The notes under the pieces: model-generated | What the model saw: the letters and a program-made list of their open reading frames with translations, nothing else | Databases searched by the model: none | What the model was told of the DNA's origin: nothing | DNA from: Mycobacterium sp. D16R12 | Lineage (GTDB): Bacteria > Actinomycetota > Actinomycetes > Mycobacteriales > Mycobacteriaceae | Reading direction: 5' to 3' | DNA: 64,000 bases | Assembly (NCBI RefSeq): GCF_002013465.1 | Contig: NZ_MAFC01000021.1 | Coordinates: 1 to 64,000 of the forward strand | Translations under genes and position numbers: made by a program | Part shown: positions 9,605 to 18,674 of the stretch, piece after piece | How positions within the stretch are numbered: the first letter of the stretch is position 1 | Layout: every line of letters starts with the position of its first letter

Positions 9605-10252
9605 CTACTTCTGGGTAACGGTGCGGGTCGCCGTCTTCTTGGCCGGAGCCTTCTTGGCGGGCGCGGCCTTCTTGACAGCAGCCTTGGCCGGGGCGGCCTT
9701 CTTGGCGGGCGCGGCCTTCTTGGCCGGAGCCTTCTTGGCGGGGGCCTTCGCGGCCGGAGCGCTCTTGCCCGACAGGTCGATGCCGACCAGCTTGGCGGCA
9801 CGCTCGCCGACGGCGCGCGTCTGGCTGGCCACGGTGCCCAGCGCCTGCTCGGTCAGCTCGGCGTAGTTACCGACCAGGCCCTCGGCGCGGGTCACGTTCT
9901 CCTCGATACCGGGGGTGCTGCGGATGCGCTCGATGGCCTCTTCGCCACGCTCGGCAAGGTTGTTGTAGATGTCGGTCGCCACCTGCAGGTAGGCCTCGGC
10001 AACCTTGCGCAGCTCCTCCGGGGTGAACCGGTCGCGCAGCTCGTTGACGTCGGTGGGCAGCTCGGCCGACAGCTCGCGCAGCCGGTCGCGGGTCTCGTCC
10101 ACGCGGGCACCGGCCTCAGAGGCGGCCTCTTCGGCGCGCTCGCGCAGCTTCACGACGACATCGGCGACCGCGGCCAGCGCCAGGTCACCGGCGCCGACGG
10201 CTACGTAGAACGGGGTCTTCAGGTCTTCGAACGAGGTGTTCTTCTTGGTCAT
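9605..10252 (-). CDS. hbhA: Heparin-binding hemagglutinin adhesin HbhA
   Basis: HbhA is a surface adhesin that binds heparan sulfate on epithelial cells and is also linked to cell aggregation and lipid inclusions. The 215-residue protein starts with the conserved segment [20 protein letters not shown] and continues with a long coiled coil to about residue 150. It ends in a Lys/Ala/Pro-rich tail from about 162 (repeats of KKAAPAKKA), the heparin-binding part, whose lysines are methylated in M. tuberculosis. The XRE regulator gene lies 32 bases upstream in the same direction, as in M. tuberculosis. Confidence 0.95.
   Translation of the reverse strand: MTKKNTSFEDLKTPFYVAVGAGDLALAAVADVVVKLRERAEEAASEAGARVDETRDRLRELSAELPTDVNELRDRFTPEELRKVAEAYLQVATDIYNNLAERGEEAIERIRSTPGIEENVTRAEGLVGNYAELTEQALGTVASQTRAVGERAAKLVGIDLSGKSAPAAKAPAKKAPAKKAAPAKKAAPAKAAVKKAAPAKKAPAKKTATRTVTQK
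9630..9765 (-). repeat. Tandem Lys-Ala-Pro codon repeats in the hbhA tail
   Basis: Short, imperfect tandem units of about 12-18 bases encoding KKAPAKK and KKAAPAK. Such units can change copy number by slippage, so tail length may vary between isolates. Confidence 0.75.
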
Positions 10253-10284
10253 GCCAGATTCCTTTCGGGGATGGGGAAAGTTAT

Positions 10285-10701
10285 TCAGTTGTCGCCAGGA
10301 GATTCGGGGTCGGATTGAGCCTGATCCGCATTGGCTTCGGCGTTTTGCTGAACGAATGAGCCGTAGACGTCCAACAACACCTGCTTCTGTCGCTCGGTGA
10401 TGACGGTATCGGCAATGATGGCGTCCCGTACCGGGCTGGCATCACTACGATCCAAAATGCCCGCACGCACGTACAACACCTCCGCCGAAACCCTTAGCGC
10501 CTTTGCGATTTGATTGAGCACCTCCGCCGACGGACGACGCAGTCCGCGTTCGATCTGACTGAGGTACGGGTTGCTTACGCCGGCCTTCTCGGCCAGCTGA
10601 CGCACGGAGACCTGCGCGGCCTCACGCTGCGCCCGGATAAATCCTCCGATATCGGAAGCGGCGTTGCTCACAACGGCGGCAAGGTCTGATTCCTGCGACA
10701 T
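10285..10701 (-). CDS. XRE-family transcriptional regulator (Rv0474-like)
   Basis: A 138-residue DNA-binding protein. A Cro/CI-type helix-turn-helix occupies about residues 19-74 ([20 protein letters not shown], then [14 protein letters not shown]), followed by an acidic C-terminal region. The ATG at 10701 (MSQESDL) was preferred to an ATG three codons upstream. The gene lies 32 bases upstream of hbhA and corresponds to Rv0474. Three TGC(T/A)AGC heptamers upstream of its own start could be its operator. Autoregulation is inference. Confidence 0.86.
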   Translation of the reverse strand: MSQESDLAAVVSNAASDIGGFIRAQREAAQVSVRQLAEKAGVSNPYLSQIERGLRRPSAEVLNQIAKALRVSAEVLYVRAGILDRSDASPVRDAIIADTVITERQKQVLLDVYGSFVQQNAEANADQAQSDPESPGDN

Positions 10702-10722
10702 AAGAACCACCGTAAGCTGCAG

Positions 10723-10752
10723 TGCTAGCTATTGCAAGCACTTCTGCTAGCA
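10723..10752 (-). promoter_or_regulatory. Three heptamer repeats upstream of the XRE regulator
   Basis: TGCTAGC (10723-10729), TGCAAGC (10733-10739) and TGCTAGC (10745-10751) are clustered 22-50 bases upstream of the start. GCTAGC is itself palindromic. The layout resembles a multimeric operator; no experimental match is known to me. Confidence 0.4.
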
Positions 10753-10800
10753 ATGTGTGCCAAGTCACTTCAGCACGGGAATAGCCGGGTCAGGGCCTGT

Positions 10801-12147
10801 TTAGAAGAGCACCTGCGCCACGGTGTAGATGACCAAACCTGCCAGCGAACCCACCACGGTGCCGTTGATGCGAATGAATTGCAGGTCACGCCCGACATGC
10901 AGTTCGATCCGGCGACTGGCCTCCTCGGCGTCCCAACGCTCGATCGTCTCGGTGATGACGGCCGTGATCTCCGCGCCGTACTGATCCACCAGATGCCGGG
11001 CCGCGCGTTCCACCCATCCGTCGACCTTGTCGCGGACGGATTCGTCGTCGCGCAGCGTCTCCCCGATGCGCACCACGGTGTCGGCAATCCGTGTCCGTAG
11101 CTCGCTGGACGGATCGTCCACGGACTCGGTGATCATCTTCTTGGCCGCGGACCATGCGGTGGCCGCGGCGTTCTGGACTTCGGCGCGCGCCATCAACCGG
11201 GCCTTGATCGCCTCGGCCTTGGCGATGGTCAGGTCGTCATGCTGGAGATCGTCGGCGAAGTCGTACAACAGCCTGTTCACGGATTGACGCAGGTCGTGAT
11301 CGGGATTGCGGCGCACCTTGTCCGTGAAGTCCACCAACTCGCGATAGATGCGGTCGCCCACGAAATGGTCGACGAATTTGGGTGTCCAGCTGGGCGAGTC
11401 GCGCACCACCACCCGATCGATGGTGTCGCTGGCACCCAGCGCCCATTCAAAGGCGCGATCGCACAGCAGCTGGATCACCGGCGCATGCCGGTCTTCCTTG
11501 AGCACCGTCGAGAGCACCCGACCGATCGGCGGACCCCATGTGGGTTCGGCGATCCTTCGCACGATCACGCTGTCTATGGCCTGCTGTACGTCCTCGTCGC
11601 GCAGCATCTGCGCGCCGACCCGGAGCACCGTGGAGGCCTCGGCCGCGACCCGCTCGGCGTGCGACCGGTCACTCATCCACTTGCCCAGCCGGCCCGCGAT
11701 CTGCGCATCCCGCACCTTGGCAGTGATGACGGCCGGTGACATGAAGTTCTCCCGGACGAAGTTCCCGAGCCCCTCTCCGAGCTGATCCTTCTTGCGCTTG
11801 ATGATCGCTGTGTGCGGGATCTTTAGCCCAAGCGGATGTCGGAACAAGGCGGTTACAGCAAACCAGTCCGCAAGCGCACCGACCATACCCGCCTCTGCGG
11901 CCGCTCCGACATAACCCACCCAGACCGGCGCACCGACCGACTGCCACCAACGGCAAGCCAGGAACAACACGGTAGCCCCGACCAGGAACCCCGTAGCCAC
12001 GGCTTTCATTCGGCGAAGCTGCTTCTGGCGCTCCTCGTCGACGGCCGAATTACCCATCGCGAAGACGCCGCCGGATGCATTCCGCCCGCGCGGCTGATCG
12101 CTGTGCTTGCCTGCCACTCCTCCATCATCCGGTATCGAGCGCGTCAC
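10801..12147 (-). CDS. DUF445 family membrane-associated protein (Rv0473-like)
   Basis: A 448-residue protein. Two N-terminal hydrophobic segments (about 52-68 and 76-98, the latter in VGYVGAAAEAGMVGALADWF) are followed by the DUF445 signature ALFRHPLGLKIPHTAIIKRKKDQLGEGLG, broken here for length. A long helical region and a final hydrophobic helix (GTVVGSLAGLVIYTVAQVLF) complete it. The family is widespread and of unknown function. It lies upstream of the XRE-hbhA pair in the same direction and is divergent from the TetR gene, as in M. tuberculosis. The start could also be the internal ATG of MGNSAVDEERQ, 30 residues in, which would remove a non-conserved leader. Confidence 0.85.
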   Translation of the reverse strand: MTRSIPDDGGVAGKHSDQPRGRNASGGVFAMGNSAVDEERQKQLRRMKAVATGFLVGATVLFLACRWWQSVGAPVWVGYVGAAAEAGMVGALADWFAVTALFRHPLGLKIPHTAIIKRKKDQLGEGLGNFVRENFMSPAVITAKVRDAQIAGRLGKWMSDRSHAERVAAEASTVLRVGAQMLRDEDVQQAIDSVIVRRIAEPTWGPPIGRVLSTVLKEDRHAPVIQLLCDRAFEWALGASDTIDRVVVRDSPSWTPKFVDHFVGDRIYRELVDFTDKVRRNPDHDLRQSVNRLLYDFADDLQHDDLTIAKAEAIKARLMARAEVQNAAATAWSAAKKMITESVDDPSSELRTRIADTVVRIGETLRDDESVRDKVDGWVERAARHLVDQYGAEITAVITETIERWDAEEASRRIELHVGRDLQFIRINGTVVGSLAGLVIYTVAQVLF

Positions 12148-12199
12148 GCATCCCCGAGGGCCCTGTGAAGTAGTATCGGTTACAGATAACTAAGGGAAT

Positions 12200-12931
12200 G
12201 TGGCGATAACCGTGGCAAGTAAAACGCAGCCTGCGGCTATCAAGACTGATGGTCGCAAGCGCCGCTGGCATAAGCACAAGGTCGAACGACGCACCGAACT
12301 CGTGGACGGCACCCTCGATGCCATCAGGCACCGGGGGCGCGATATCAGCATGGATGAGATCGCCTCCGACATCGGCGTCTCCAAGACGGTGCTCTACCGG
12401 TACTTCGTCGATAAGAACGATCTGACGACGGCGGTCATGACACGGTTCGCGCAGACCACCCTCATCCCCAAGATGGCCATGGCCCTGTCGGCCCGCCTGG
12501 ACGGCTACGACCTCACCCGCACAGCGATCAAGGTGTACGTCGAGACCGTGGCCGCCGAGCCCGAGATTTATCCATTCGTCATGGCGAACAGCTCCACCAG
12601 CCGCAGCAAGGCGATCGCAGATTCCGAGCGCATCATCGCCCGCATGCTCGCCCTGTCGCTGCGCCGCCAGATGTCCGAAGCGTCGATGGACACCCGCGGC
12701 GTGGAGCCGTGGGCGTACATGATCGTCGGCGGCGTGCAGCTGGCCACCCACTCGTGGATGTCGCACCCGCGGATGAGCTCCGATGAACTCATCGACTACC
12801 TGACGATGATCTCCTGGAACGCGGTGCTGGGCATCGTGGGCGTGGGTGGATCCCGGGAGAAGTTTGTCGACATGCCACACCCGTCACCGGTTCCTCCTCC
12901 ACCACAAGCGCGTCAAACCCACTCCACGTAA
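12200..12931 (+). CDS. madR: TetR-family regulator, MadR-like (Rv0472c ortholog)
   Basis: A 243-residue TetR protein with an N-terminal helix-turn-helix at about 45-75 (GRDISMDEIASDIGVSKTVLYRYFVDKND). By gene order (next to the DUF445 and hbhA block) it corresponds to Rv0472c/MSMEG_0916. That protein is described as MadR, an acyl-CoA-responsive repressor of the acyl desaturase genes in mycolate synthesis. The GTG at 12200 is used; a second GTG at 12212 is possible. The desA targets are not in this window. Family is certain; the MadR name rests on synteny. Confidence 0.8.
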   Translation: MAITVASKTQPAAIKTDGRKRRWHKHKVERRTELVDGTLDAIRHRGRDISMDEIASDIGVSKTVLYRYFVDKNDLTTAVMTRFAQTTLIPKMAMALSARLDGYDLTRTAIKVYVETVAAEPEIYPFVMANSSTSRSKAIADSERIIARMLALSLRRQMSEASMDTRGVEPWAYMIVGGVQLATHSWMSHPRMSSDELIDYLTMISWNAVLGIVGVGGSREKFVDMPHPSPVPPPPQARQTHST

Positions 12932-12956
12932 GCCGACATCGCTAGGGTCACAGGGC

Positions 12957-13796
12957 ATGACCTCCAGGATCGACACGTCCGCACTGCGCTACCGATCCGG
13001 CCTGTTGTTCGCCGATGTCGATACCCGTTCTACGCCCGGGTTCGATGGGTCGCGAGAGGACGGCGAAGCCCAGCAGGCCGAACTGTCCGAGCGCCTCGGG
13101 GTGCTGCAAGAGATGCTGTACGCCAATGGACGCAGCGGCGACCACCGCTCGGTGCTGCTTGTCTTGCAGGGCATGGACACCTCCGGCAAGGGAGGCATCG
13201 TCAAACATGTTGTGGGACAAGTAGATCCGCAAGGAATTGAACATGCGAGCTTCGGGGTTCCCACCGAGGAAGAGCGCAAGCACCACTACCTGTGGCGCAT
13301 TCGCAACGCCCTGCCTTCGGGCGGGCAACTCGGCGTCTTCGACCGTTCGCACTATGAGGACGTCCTGGTGGTGCGAGTGCACGACCTGGTACCACCGGAG
13401 GTCTGGGGCACTCGCTATGACGAGATCAATGCCTTCGAGAAGGAGCTGACCGAGGCAGGGACGACAATCCTCAAGGTCGCCCTGGTGGTATCGCTCGACG
13501 AGCAGAAGGAGCGCCTCGCCGAGCGGCTGGACCGTCCGGACAAATACTGGAAGTTCAATCCCAACGACATCGACGAGCGTGCGTTCTGGTCCGCCTACCA
13601 AGATGCGTATCAAGCGGTGCTGGAGAAAACGAGCACCGAGCACGCGCCCTGGCACGTCGTCCCGTGCGACCGCAAGTGGTTCAGCAGGCTAGCGGTCACC
13701 GCGCTTCTCGACGAAACACTGGATGGCCTAAATCTCTCGTGGCCACCCGCCGATTTCGATATCGAGGAACAGAAACGCCGCCTCGCGCAAGCGTGA
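12957..13796 (+). CDS. Polyphosphate kinase 2 family nucleotide phosphotransferase
   Basis: PPK2 enzymes move phosphate between polyphosphate and nucleotides. This 279-residue protein has the Walker A loop GMDTSGKGG (72-80), the FDRSHYEDVLVVRV Walker B region near 128-141 and a lid segment of basic residues. These place it in the single-domain PPK2 group. Whether it phosphorylates AMP, ADP or other nucleotides cannot be read from the sequence. The ATG at 12957 gives the expected length; upstream ORF sequence overlaps the TetR gene. It lies between the MadR-like gene and umaA, where M. tuberculosis has no such gene. Confidence 0.88.
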   Translation: MTSRIDTSALRYRSGLLFADVDTRSTPGFDGSREDGEAQQAELSERLGVLQEMLYANGRSGDHRSVLLVLQGMDTSGKGGIVKHVVGQVDPQGIEHASFGVPTEEERKHHYLWRIRNALPSGGQLGVFDRSHYEDVLVVRVHDLVPPEVWGTRYDEINAFEKELTEAGTTILKVALVVSLDEQKERLAERLDRPDKYWKFNPNDIDERAFWSAYQDAYQAVLEKTSTEHAPWHVVPCDRKWFSRLAVTALLDETLDGLNLSWPPADFDIEEQKRRLAQA

Positions 13797-13805
13797 GACG
13801 GCGTT
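13774..13805. terminator. Bidirectional hairpin between the PPK2 gene and umaA
   Basis: AACGCCG (13774-13780) pairs with CGGCGTT (13799-13805), and CTCGCG pairs with CGTGAG inside it around the loop CAAG. It overlaps the PPK2 stop codon and lies 17 bases from the umaA stop, so it can serve both converging genes. Confidence 0.6.
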
Positions 13806-13821
13806 GACCTGTTAAGTCTCG

Positions 13822-14691
<870 letters not shown>

Positions 14692-14765
14692 TTACTGCAG
14701 CACCTAATTCCCATCACATTTTGGCTACTTTGTACTGGCCCGCAGACTAGCACGGTCAACTGTGC

Positions 14766-15425
14766 CTACCTCTTAGGAACGGCCACCTGCCAGTCCAACT
14801 GCCCCAGCAGCGCTCTGGCCGCCCCCTCAACCCCTTCAGCATCCCCCGTGATGCCCAGAACGCGCAAGGTCGCGTCGGCCAATGCCTCCGGAGCTATGGA
14901 ATCACCGTCGGCACGGAGCATGATCACCGATTCGACGAGCCGGAAGGGCAGGCGCTCGACTCCGTCGCGGATCATCTCCGCACGGCACGCGGAGGCCGCC
15001 AGATCCTGATAGTGCGCACGGAGCTGGTCTCGCTTGCGCCGAAACGCTACGAATCGATCGGCACGCAGATCCGGTAATAGATAGAGAGCGCCGAGGTTCC
15101 ACCGGCTCGCCGCCAGCTGGGCGGCGTCGGCGAGCGCAAGGGCATAGAGGCGCACGATCGGAGGCTCCGGGCGATCGGCGATCAGCGCCGCATAATGCAG
15201 CGGCTGGTCGATCGTCATCGCCAGCAGCGCATCGAGGATGTCGTCCTTGGTCTTGAAGTGGTAGTAGAGCGAGGCCTGCTGCACGCCCACCGACTCGGCG
15301 ATGCGGCGGGTGGTGGTTGCCGCGAACCCGTCGGTGGTGAACAACTCGGCCGAGGCATCGAGGATTTCGTCGCGAGTGGTGTTCCCCTCGCGAATGGGAC
15401 TGATACGCCGCGGTCGCCCTGACAT
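14766..15425 (-). CDS. TetR-family regulator divergent from the UAAP operon
   Basis: A 219-residue TetR protein with helix-turn-helix at about 26-58 (TDGFAATTTRRIAESVGVQQ, then LYYHFKTKDDIL). The ATG at 15425 (MSGRPRRISP) is preferred; longer frames run into the divergent promoter region. It is transcribed away from the permease-UAAP-carboxyltransferase operon, with 260 bases between. That arrangement suggests local control of the operon. The ligand is unknown and no strong TetR palindrome is obvious in the gap. Confidence 0.85.
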   Translation of the reverse strand: MSGRPRRISPIREGNTTRDEILDASAELFTTDGFAATTTRRIAESVGVQQASLYYHFKTKDDILDALLAMTIDQPLHYAALIADRPEPPIVRLYALALADAAQLAASRWNLGALYLLPDLRADRFVAFRRKRDQLRAHYQDLAASACRAEMIRDGVERLPFRLVESVIMLRADGDSIAPEALADATLRVLGITGDAEGVEGAARALLGQLDWQVAVPKR

Positions 15426-15685
15426 TGTGCCGACCCTTCCATGTACCCCTCGGCAACGCCCCGATTCCGTCACCTGGTGAGCGTTTCGTCATCGCTCCGA
15501 CATCTGCGCAACGACAATGTTACACCGCGCCCCCGTTCCGAAACGGCACTGTCACCCATGCGTACCGGCCACCCGTCAAACTTATTTACCTATCGCATGA
15601 CAGATATTTCTTCCCACATAGAAGTGGGTTTTCTAACCACACAGGGCGCAAAACATGTTGCCCGAGGACCGACCAGGGAGTGCCC
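15426..15685 (+). promoter_or_regulatory. Divergent promoter region of the UAAP operon
   Basis: This 260-base gap separates the TetR gene from the permease. CCCAC/GTGGG arms at 15613-15617 and 15624-15628, followed by TTTT, form a small hairpin about 60 bases before the permease. A guanidine-I (ykkC) riboswitch, often found upstream of such operons, was searched for by eye and not seen. A weak ribosome site (CAGGGAG) precedes the ATG at 15686. Confidence 0.45.
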
Positions 15686-17236
15686 ATGAACGCCCCGACG
15701 GCCACCCAATCCGCGACCCAGTCCGCGGCGAGCATTGCCGGCTCAGACTCCGATGACCTTGCCGCGTTCGGCTACAAACCACAGCTGCACCGAAGCCTTG
15801 GCAAATTCGCATCCTTCGCGGCAGGATTCTCATTCGTCTCGATCCTGACGACGATCTTCCAGCTGTTCGCCTTCGGGTTCAGCTTCGGCGGCCCGGCCTT
15901 CTTCTGGACCTGGCCGATCGTCTTCGCCGGGCAGTACATGGTGGCTCTGAACTTCGCCGAGCTCGCCGCGCGTTATCCGATCTCCGGCGCCATCTATCAA
16001 TGGTCCCGCCGACTCGGTGGAGCTGTTGTGGGCTGGTTCGCCGGCTGGTTCATGATCATCGCCCAGATTGTCACCGCGTCCGCCGCCGCGATCGCGCTGC
16101 AGGTGGTGCTGCCCACGGTCTGGAGCGGATTTCAGCTGGTTGGCACCGATTCCTCGCTGACGAGTGCCAGCGGCGCGTCGAACGCCGTGCTGTTGGGATC
16201 GCTGCTGCTGGTCGTCACCACTGCCATCAACGCCGTCGGCGTCAACTGGATGTCCCGGATCAACTCCATCGGTGTCACCTGCGAAATCGTCGGCGTGATC
16301 GCCGTGGTCGGCATGCTCTTCGCCAGCGCCGAGCGCGGCCCCAGCGTGGTGCTGCACACCGGCGACGCCGGCAGCGGATATCCGTGGGCGTTCCTGGCGG
16401 CGGGGCTCATGGCCGCCTACGTGCTCGTCGGATTCGGATCTGCCAGTGAGCTGGCCGAAGAGACCCGCAATCCGCGCCGGGTTGCCCCGCGCACCATCCT
16501 GTCCGCGATCGTGGTGTCGGCGATCGGCGGGGCACTGATGATCCTGGGAGCGCTGATGGCCGCCCCCAGCCTCACCGACGGTCAGCTCGCCACCGGCGGC
16601 CTTCCTTATGTATTGGACAGCAAGCTGGCCTCCCCGTTCGGCACCCTGCTGCTCATCGACGTCGCGATCGCGGTGTTCGTCTGCACCCTCGCCATCCAGA
16701 CGGCGGCCTCCCGGCTGATGTTCTCGATGGCCCGCGACGGCAAGCTGCCATTCTCAGCGGTGCTCTCGCACGTGAACCCACGCACCGGCACACCGATCGC
16801 GCCGGCCGTGGTCGTCGGGGTCTGCTGCGTCTTGATCCTGGTGGTCAACTTCGGCAACGCCGCACTGTTCACCAGCCTGTGCAGCGTCTGTATCGCCCTG
16901 ATCTACCTGGCCTACCTGATGGTAACCACGCCATTGTTGTTGCGCCGCTTAGGGATCGGTGGAAGCAAGTGGGACGCAAACGTGGGACAGACCGACGCCG
17001 ACGGGCGCAAGCTCTTCTCGCTCGGACGATTCGGTCTTCCCATCAACATCCTCGCCGTCGGCTATGGCGCCTTCATGGTCCTCAATCTGTCCTGGCCACG
17101 CTCGGCGGTCTTCGACCCGACGGGAGCACACCCCTATCTGGTGTGGATAGCCCCCATCTGTATCGCCGCGGTGCTCATCGCCGGGATCTTCGCCTATCCC
17201 CGGCGCACCGATTCCACCACCAAGGAGATCTCCTGA
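15686..17236 (+). CDS. APC-family permease (urea/guanidine carboxylase-associated type)
   Basis: A 516-residue membrane protein with about 12 hydrophobic segments and the APC signature GAIYQWSRRLGG near residue 105. Members of this subgroup sit beside urea or guanidine carboxylase operons and probably import the nitrogen compound used. Here it is the first gene, directly followed by UAAP1 with a one-base overlap. The ATG at 15686 follows CAGGGAG and gives the short polar N-terminus usual for the family. Substrate identity is inference from context. Confidence 0.88.
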   Translation: MNAPTATQSATQSAASIAGSDSDDLAAFGYKPQLHRSLGKFASFAAGFSFVSILTTIFQLFAFGFSFGGPAFFWTWPIVFAGQYMVALNFAELAARYPISGAIYQWSRRLGGAVVGWFAGWFMIIAQIVTASAAAIALQVVLPTVWSGFQLVGTDSSLTSASGASNAVLLGSLLLVVTTAINAVGVNWMSRINSIGVTCEIVGVIAVVGMLFASAERGPSVVLHTGDAGSGYPWAFLAAGLMAAYVLVGFGSASELAEETRNPRRVAPRTILSAIVVSAIGGALMILGALMAAPSLTDGQLATGGLPYVLDSKLASPFGTLLLIDVAIAVFVCTLAIQTAASRLMFSMARDGKLPFSAVLSHVNPRTGTPIAPAVVVGVCCVLILVVNFGNAALFTSLCSVCIALIYLAYLMVTTPLLLRRLGIGGSKWDANVGQTDADGRKLFSLGRFGLPINILAVGYGAFMVLNLSWPRSAVFDPTGAHPYLVWIAPICIAAVLIAGIFAYPRRTDSTTKEIS

Positions 17237-18069
17237 TGACGACCGCGACCACCAAGGGAGCGCGGGACCACGCGCGCTCCCAGGCCGGCCAGATCACCGA
17301 CGCGATGCCGGTGCTCCCCGCCTCCAATTGGCCGTGGGCCCCCGATGATGTCGATCCACTGACCCTCACCTGGGCCGAGACCATCCCCGGCGGCCGGTAT
17401 GCCGGCAAGGTGCTCGGTCGTGGCACCCGGCTGCGGCTCACCGACGTCACCGGTTCCGCCTGTGTGAGTGTGGTGCTGCTGCGTGCCGACGCCCCATGGG
17501 AGCGACTCAACGTCGCCGATACCGTCAAGGTTCCGTGGCAGGCCTATCTCGGCGCCGGGCATCCGCTGCTCTCGGATCAGGGCCGGGTGCTGGCCACCAT
17601 CGTCGCCGACAGTTCCGGACATCACGACACCTTCTGCGGAACCAGCACGTTGGCTGCGAACACCGCCAAATACGGTGCGGGTGAACTCTATTCAGCGAGC
17701 CCGGCCGGGCGCGAGCTGTTCACGCTGGCCGCGGCCAAGCAAGGGCTCGCCCCGCGCGATATCGGTCCGTCCGTCTCGCTCTTCCACGGCGTACGCGCCC
17801 AGGCCGACGGTACGCTGCGCAGCTCCGGCACCGCGGGGCCCGGGGCCGCGGTGGATCTGCTGATCCACCTCCCGGTGATCGCTCTGCTGGTGAACACCGC
17901 ACATCCCCTCGATCCGTCCGACACCTTTGACACCGGGCCCGTCCGGGTGCTGGCCTGGCCCGCGCTCGATGAGCTGGTCGACCTGCCCAACAAAGACCCG
18001 GAATATCAACGCGCCGTGCTCAATACCGAGGACGCCTGGGCCGCGGCACAGAATGGAGAGTCCCTGTGA
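17236..18069 (+). CDS. Urea carboxylase-associated protein 1 (DUF1989; CgdA/CgdB-like)
   Basis: A 277-residue DUF1989 protein annotated in other genomes as UAAP1. Paired DUF1989 proteins have been shown in other bacteria to form carboxyguanidine deiminase (CgdAB), acting on the product of guanidine carboxylase. The core includes GTRLRLTDVTGSACVSVVLL, a HDTFCGTSTLA cysteine/histidine motif near 136-146 suited to metal binding, and PSVSLFHGVRAQADG. It overlaps the permease stop by one base and the UAAP2 start by four. Role in guanidine use is inferred from family and context. Confidence 0.85.
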   Translation: MTTATTKGARDHARSQAGQITDAMPVLPASNWPWAPDDVDPLTLTWAETIPGGRYAGKVLGRGTRLRLTDVTGSACVSVVLLRADAPWERLNVADTVKVPWQAYLGAGHPLLSDQGRVLATIVADSSGHHDTFCGTSTLAANTAKYGAGELYSASPAGRELFTLAAAKQGLAPRDIGPSVSLFHGVRAQADGTLRSSGTAGPGAAVDLLIHLPVIALLVNTAHPLDPSDTFDTGPVRVLAWPALDELVDLPNKDPEYQRAVLNTEDAWAAAQNGESL

Positions 18070-18674
18070 CAAGCACGGTTCTCGACGAGGTCGTACCCGC
18101 GCGCGCGCCCTGGAGCACCGTAGTCGCCGCCGGAGATGTGTTGACCATCATCGACCTGAAGGGCAACCAGGCCGTTGACACCCTGTTGTATGCGGCGGCC
18201 GATACCGCGGTGCGCTACTCAGCGCAGGCAACCATCGCGGCGCAAGGAAACCTGTTCCTGCGCACCGGAACCGTACTGCGCGCCGAGGACGGCAGCCCGC
18301 TGATGACGATCGTCGAGGATGAGGTGGGCAGCCACGACACCATCGGCGGCGCCTGTTCGCAGGAATCGAACACCCTGCGCTACGGACACCACACCAAGCA
18401 CCAACACGCATGCGTCGAGAACTTCCTGCTCGAAGGTGCCAAATGGGGCCTGGGCAAGCGCGACCTGGTATCCAACATCAACTTCTATATGAATGTCCCG
18501 GTGGACGAGGATGGAACCCTCGGCATCGTCGACGGCCTCTCCGCACCGGGCAAGAAGATCCGGCTCCGGGCCGAGATCGACACCCTGGTGCTGGTGTCGA
18601 ACTGCCCACAGATCAACAATCCGTGCAACGGGTTCGATCCCACTCCGGTGCGGATGACGGTGGAGAGCGCATGA
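18066..18674 (+). CDS. Urea carboxylase-associated protein 2 (DUF1989; CgdA/CgdB-like)
   Basis: A 202-residue DUF1989 protein, the usual partner of UAAP1. Motifs include DLKGNQAVDTLLY near residue 35, SHDTIGGACSQESN near 90-103 with the metal-type cysteine, HQHACVENFL, and SNINFYMNVPVDEDG. The GTG start at 18066 overlaps the UAAP1 stop (GTGA), and its own stop overlaps the next ATG (ATGA), so all three are tightly coupled. With UAAP1 it could form a two-subunit deiminase; activity is not shown. Confidence 0.85.
   Translation: MTSTVLDEVVPARAPWSTVVAAGDVLTIIDLKGNQAVDTLLYAAADTAVRYSAQATIAAQGNLFLRTGTVLRAEDGSPLMTIVEDEVGSHDTIGGACSQESNTLRYGHHTKHQHACVENFLLEGAKWGLGKRDLVSNINFYMNVPVDEDGTLGIVDGLSAPGKKIRLRAEIDTLVLVSNCPQINNPCNGFDPTPVRMTVESA

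Noticed and set aside
15426-15685. Guanidine-I (ykkC) riboswitch upstream of the UAAP operon
   Set aside because: Conserved ykkC blocks were not found by eye in the gap; only a short hairpin is present.
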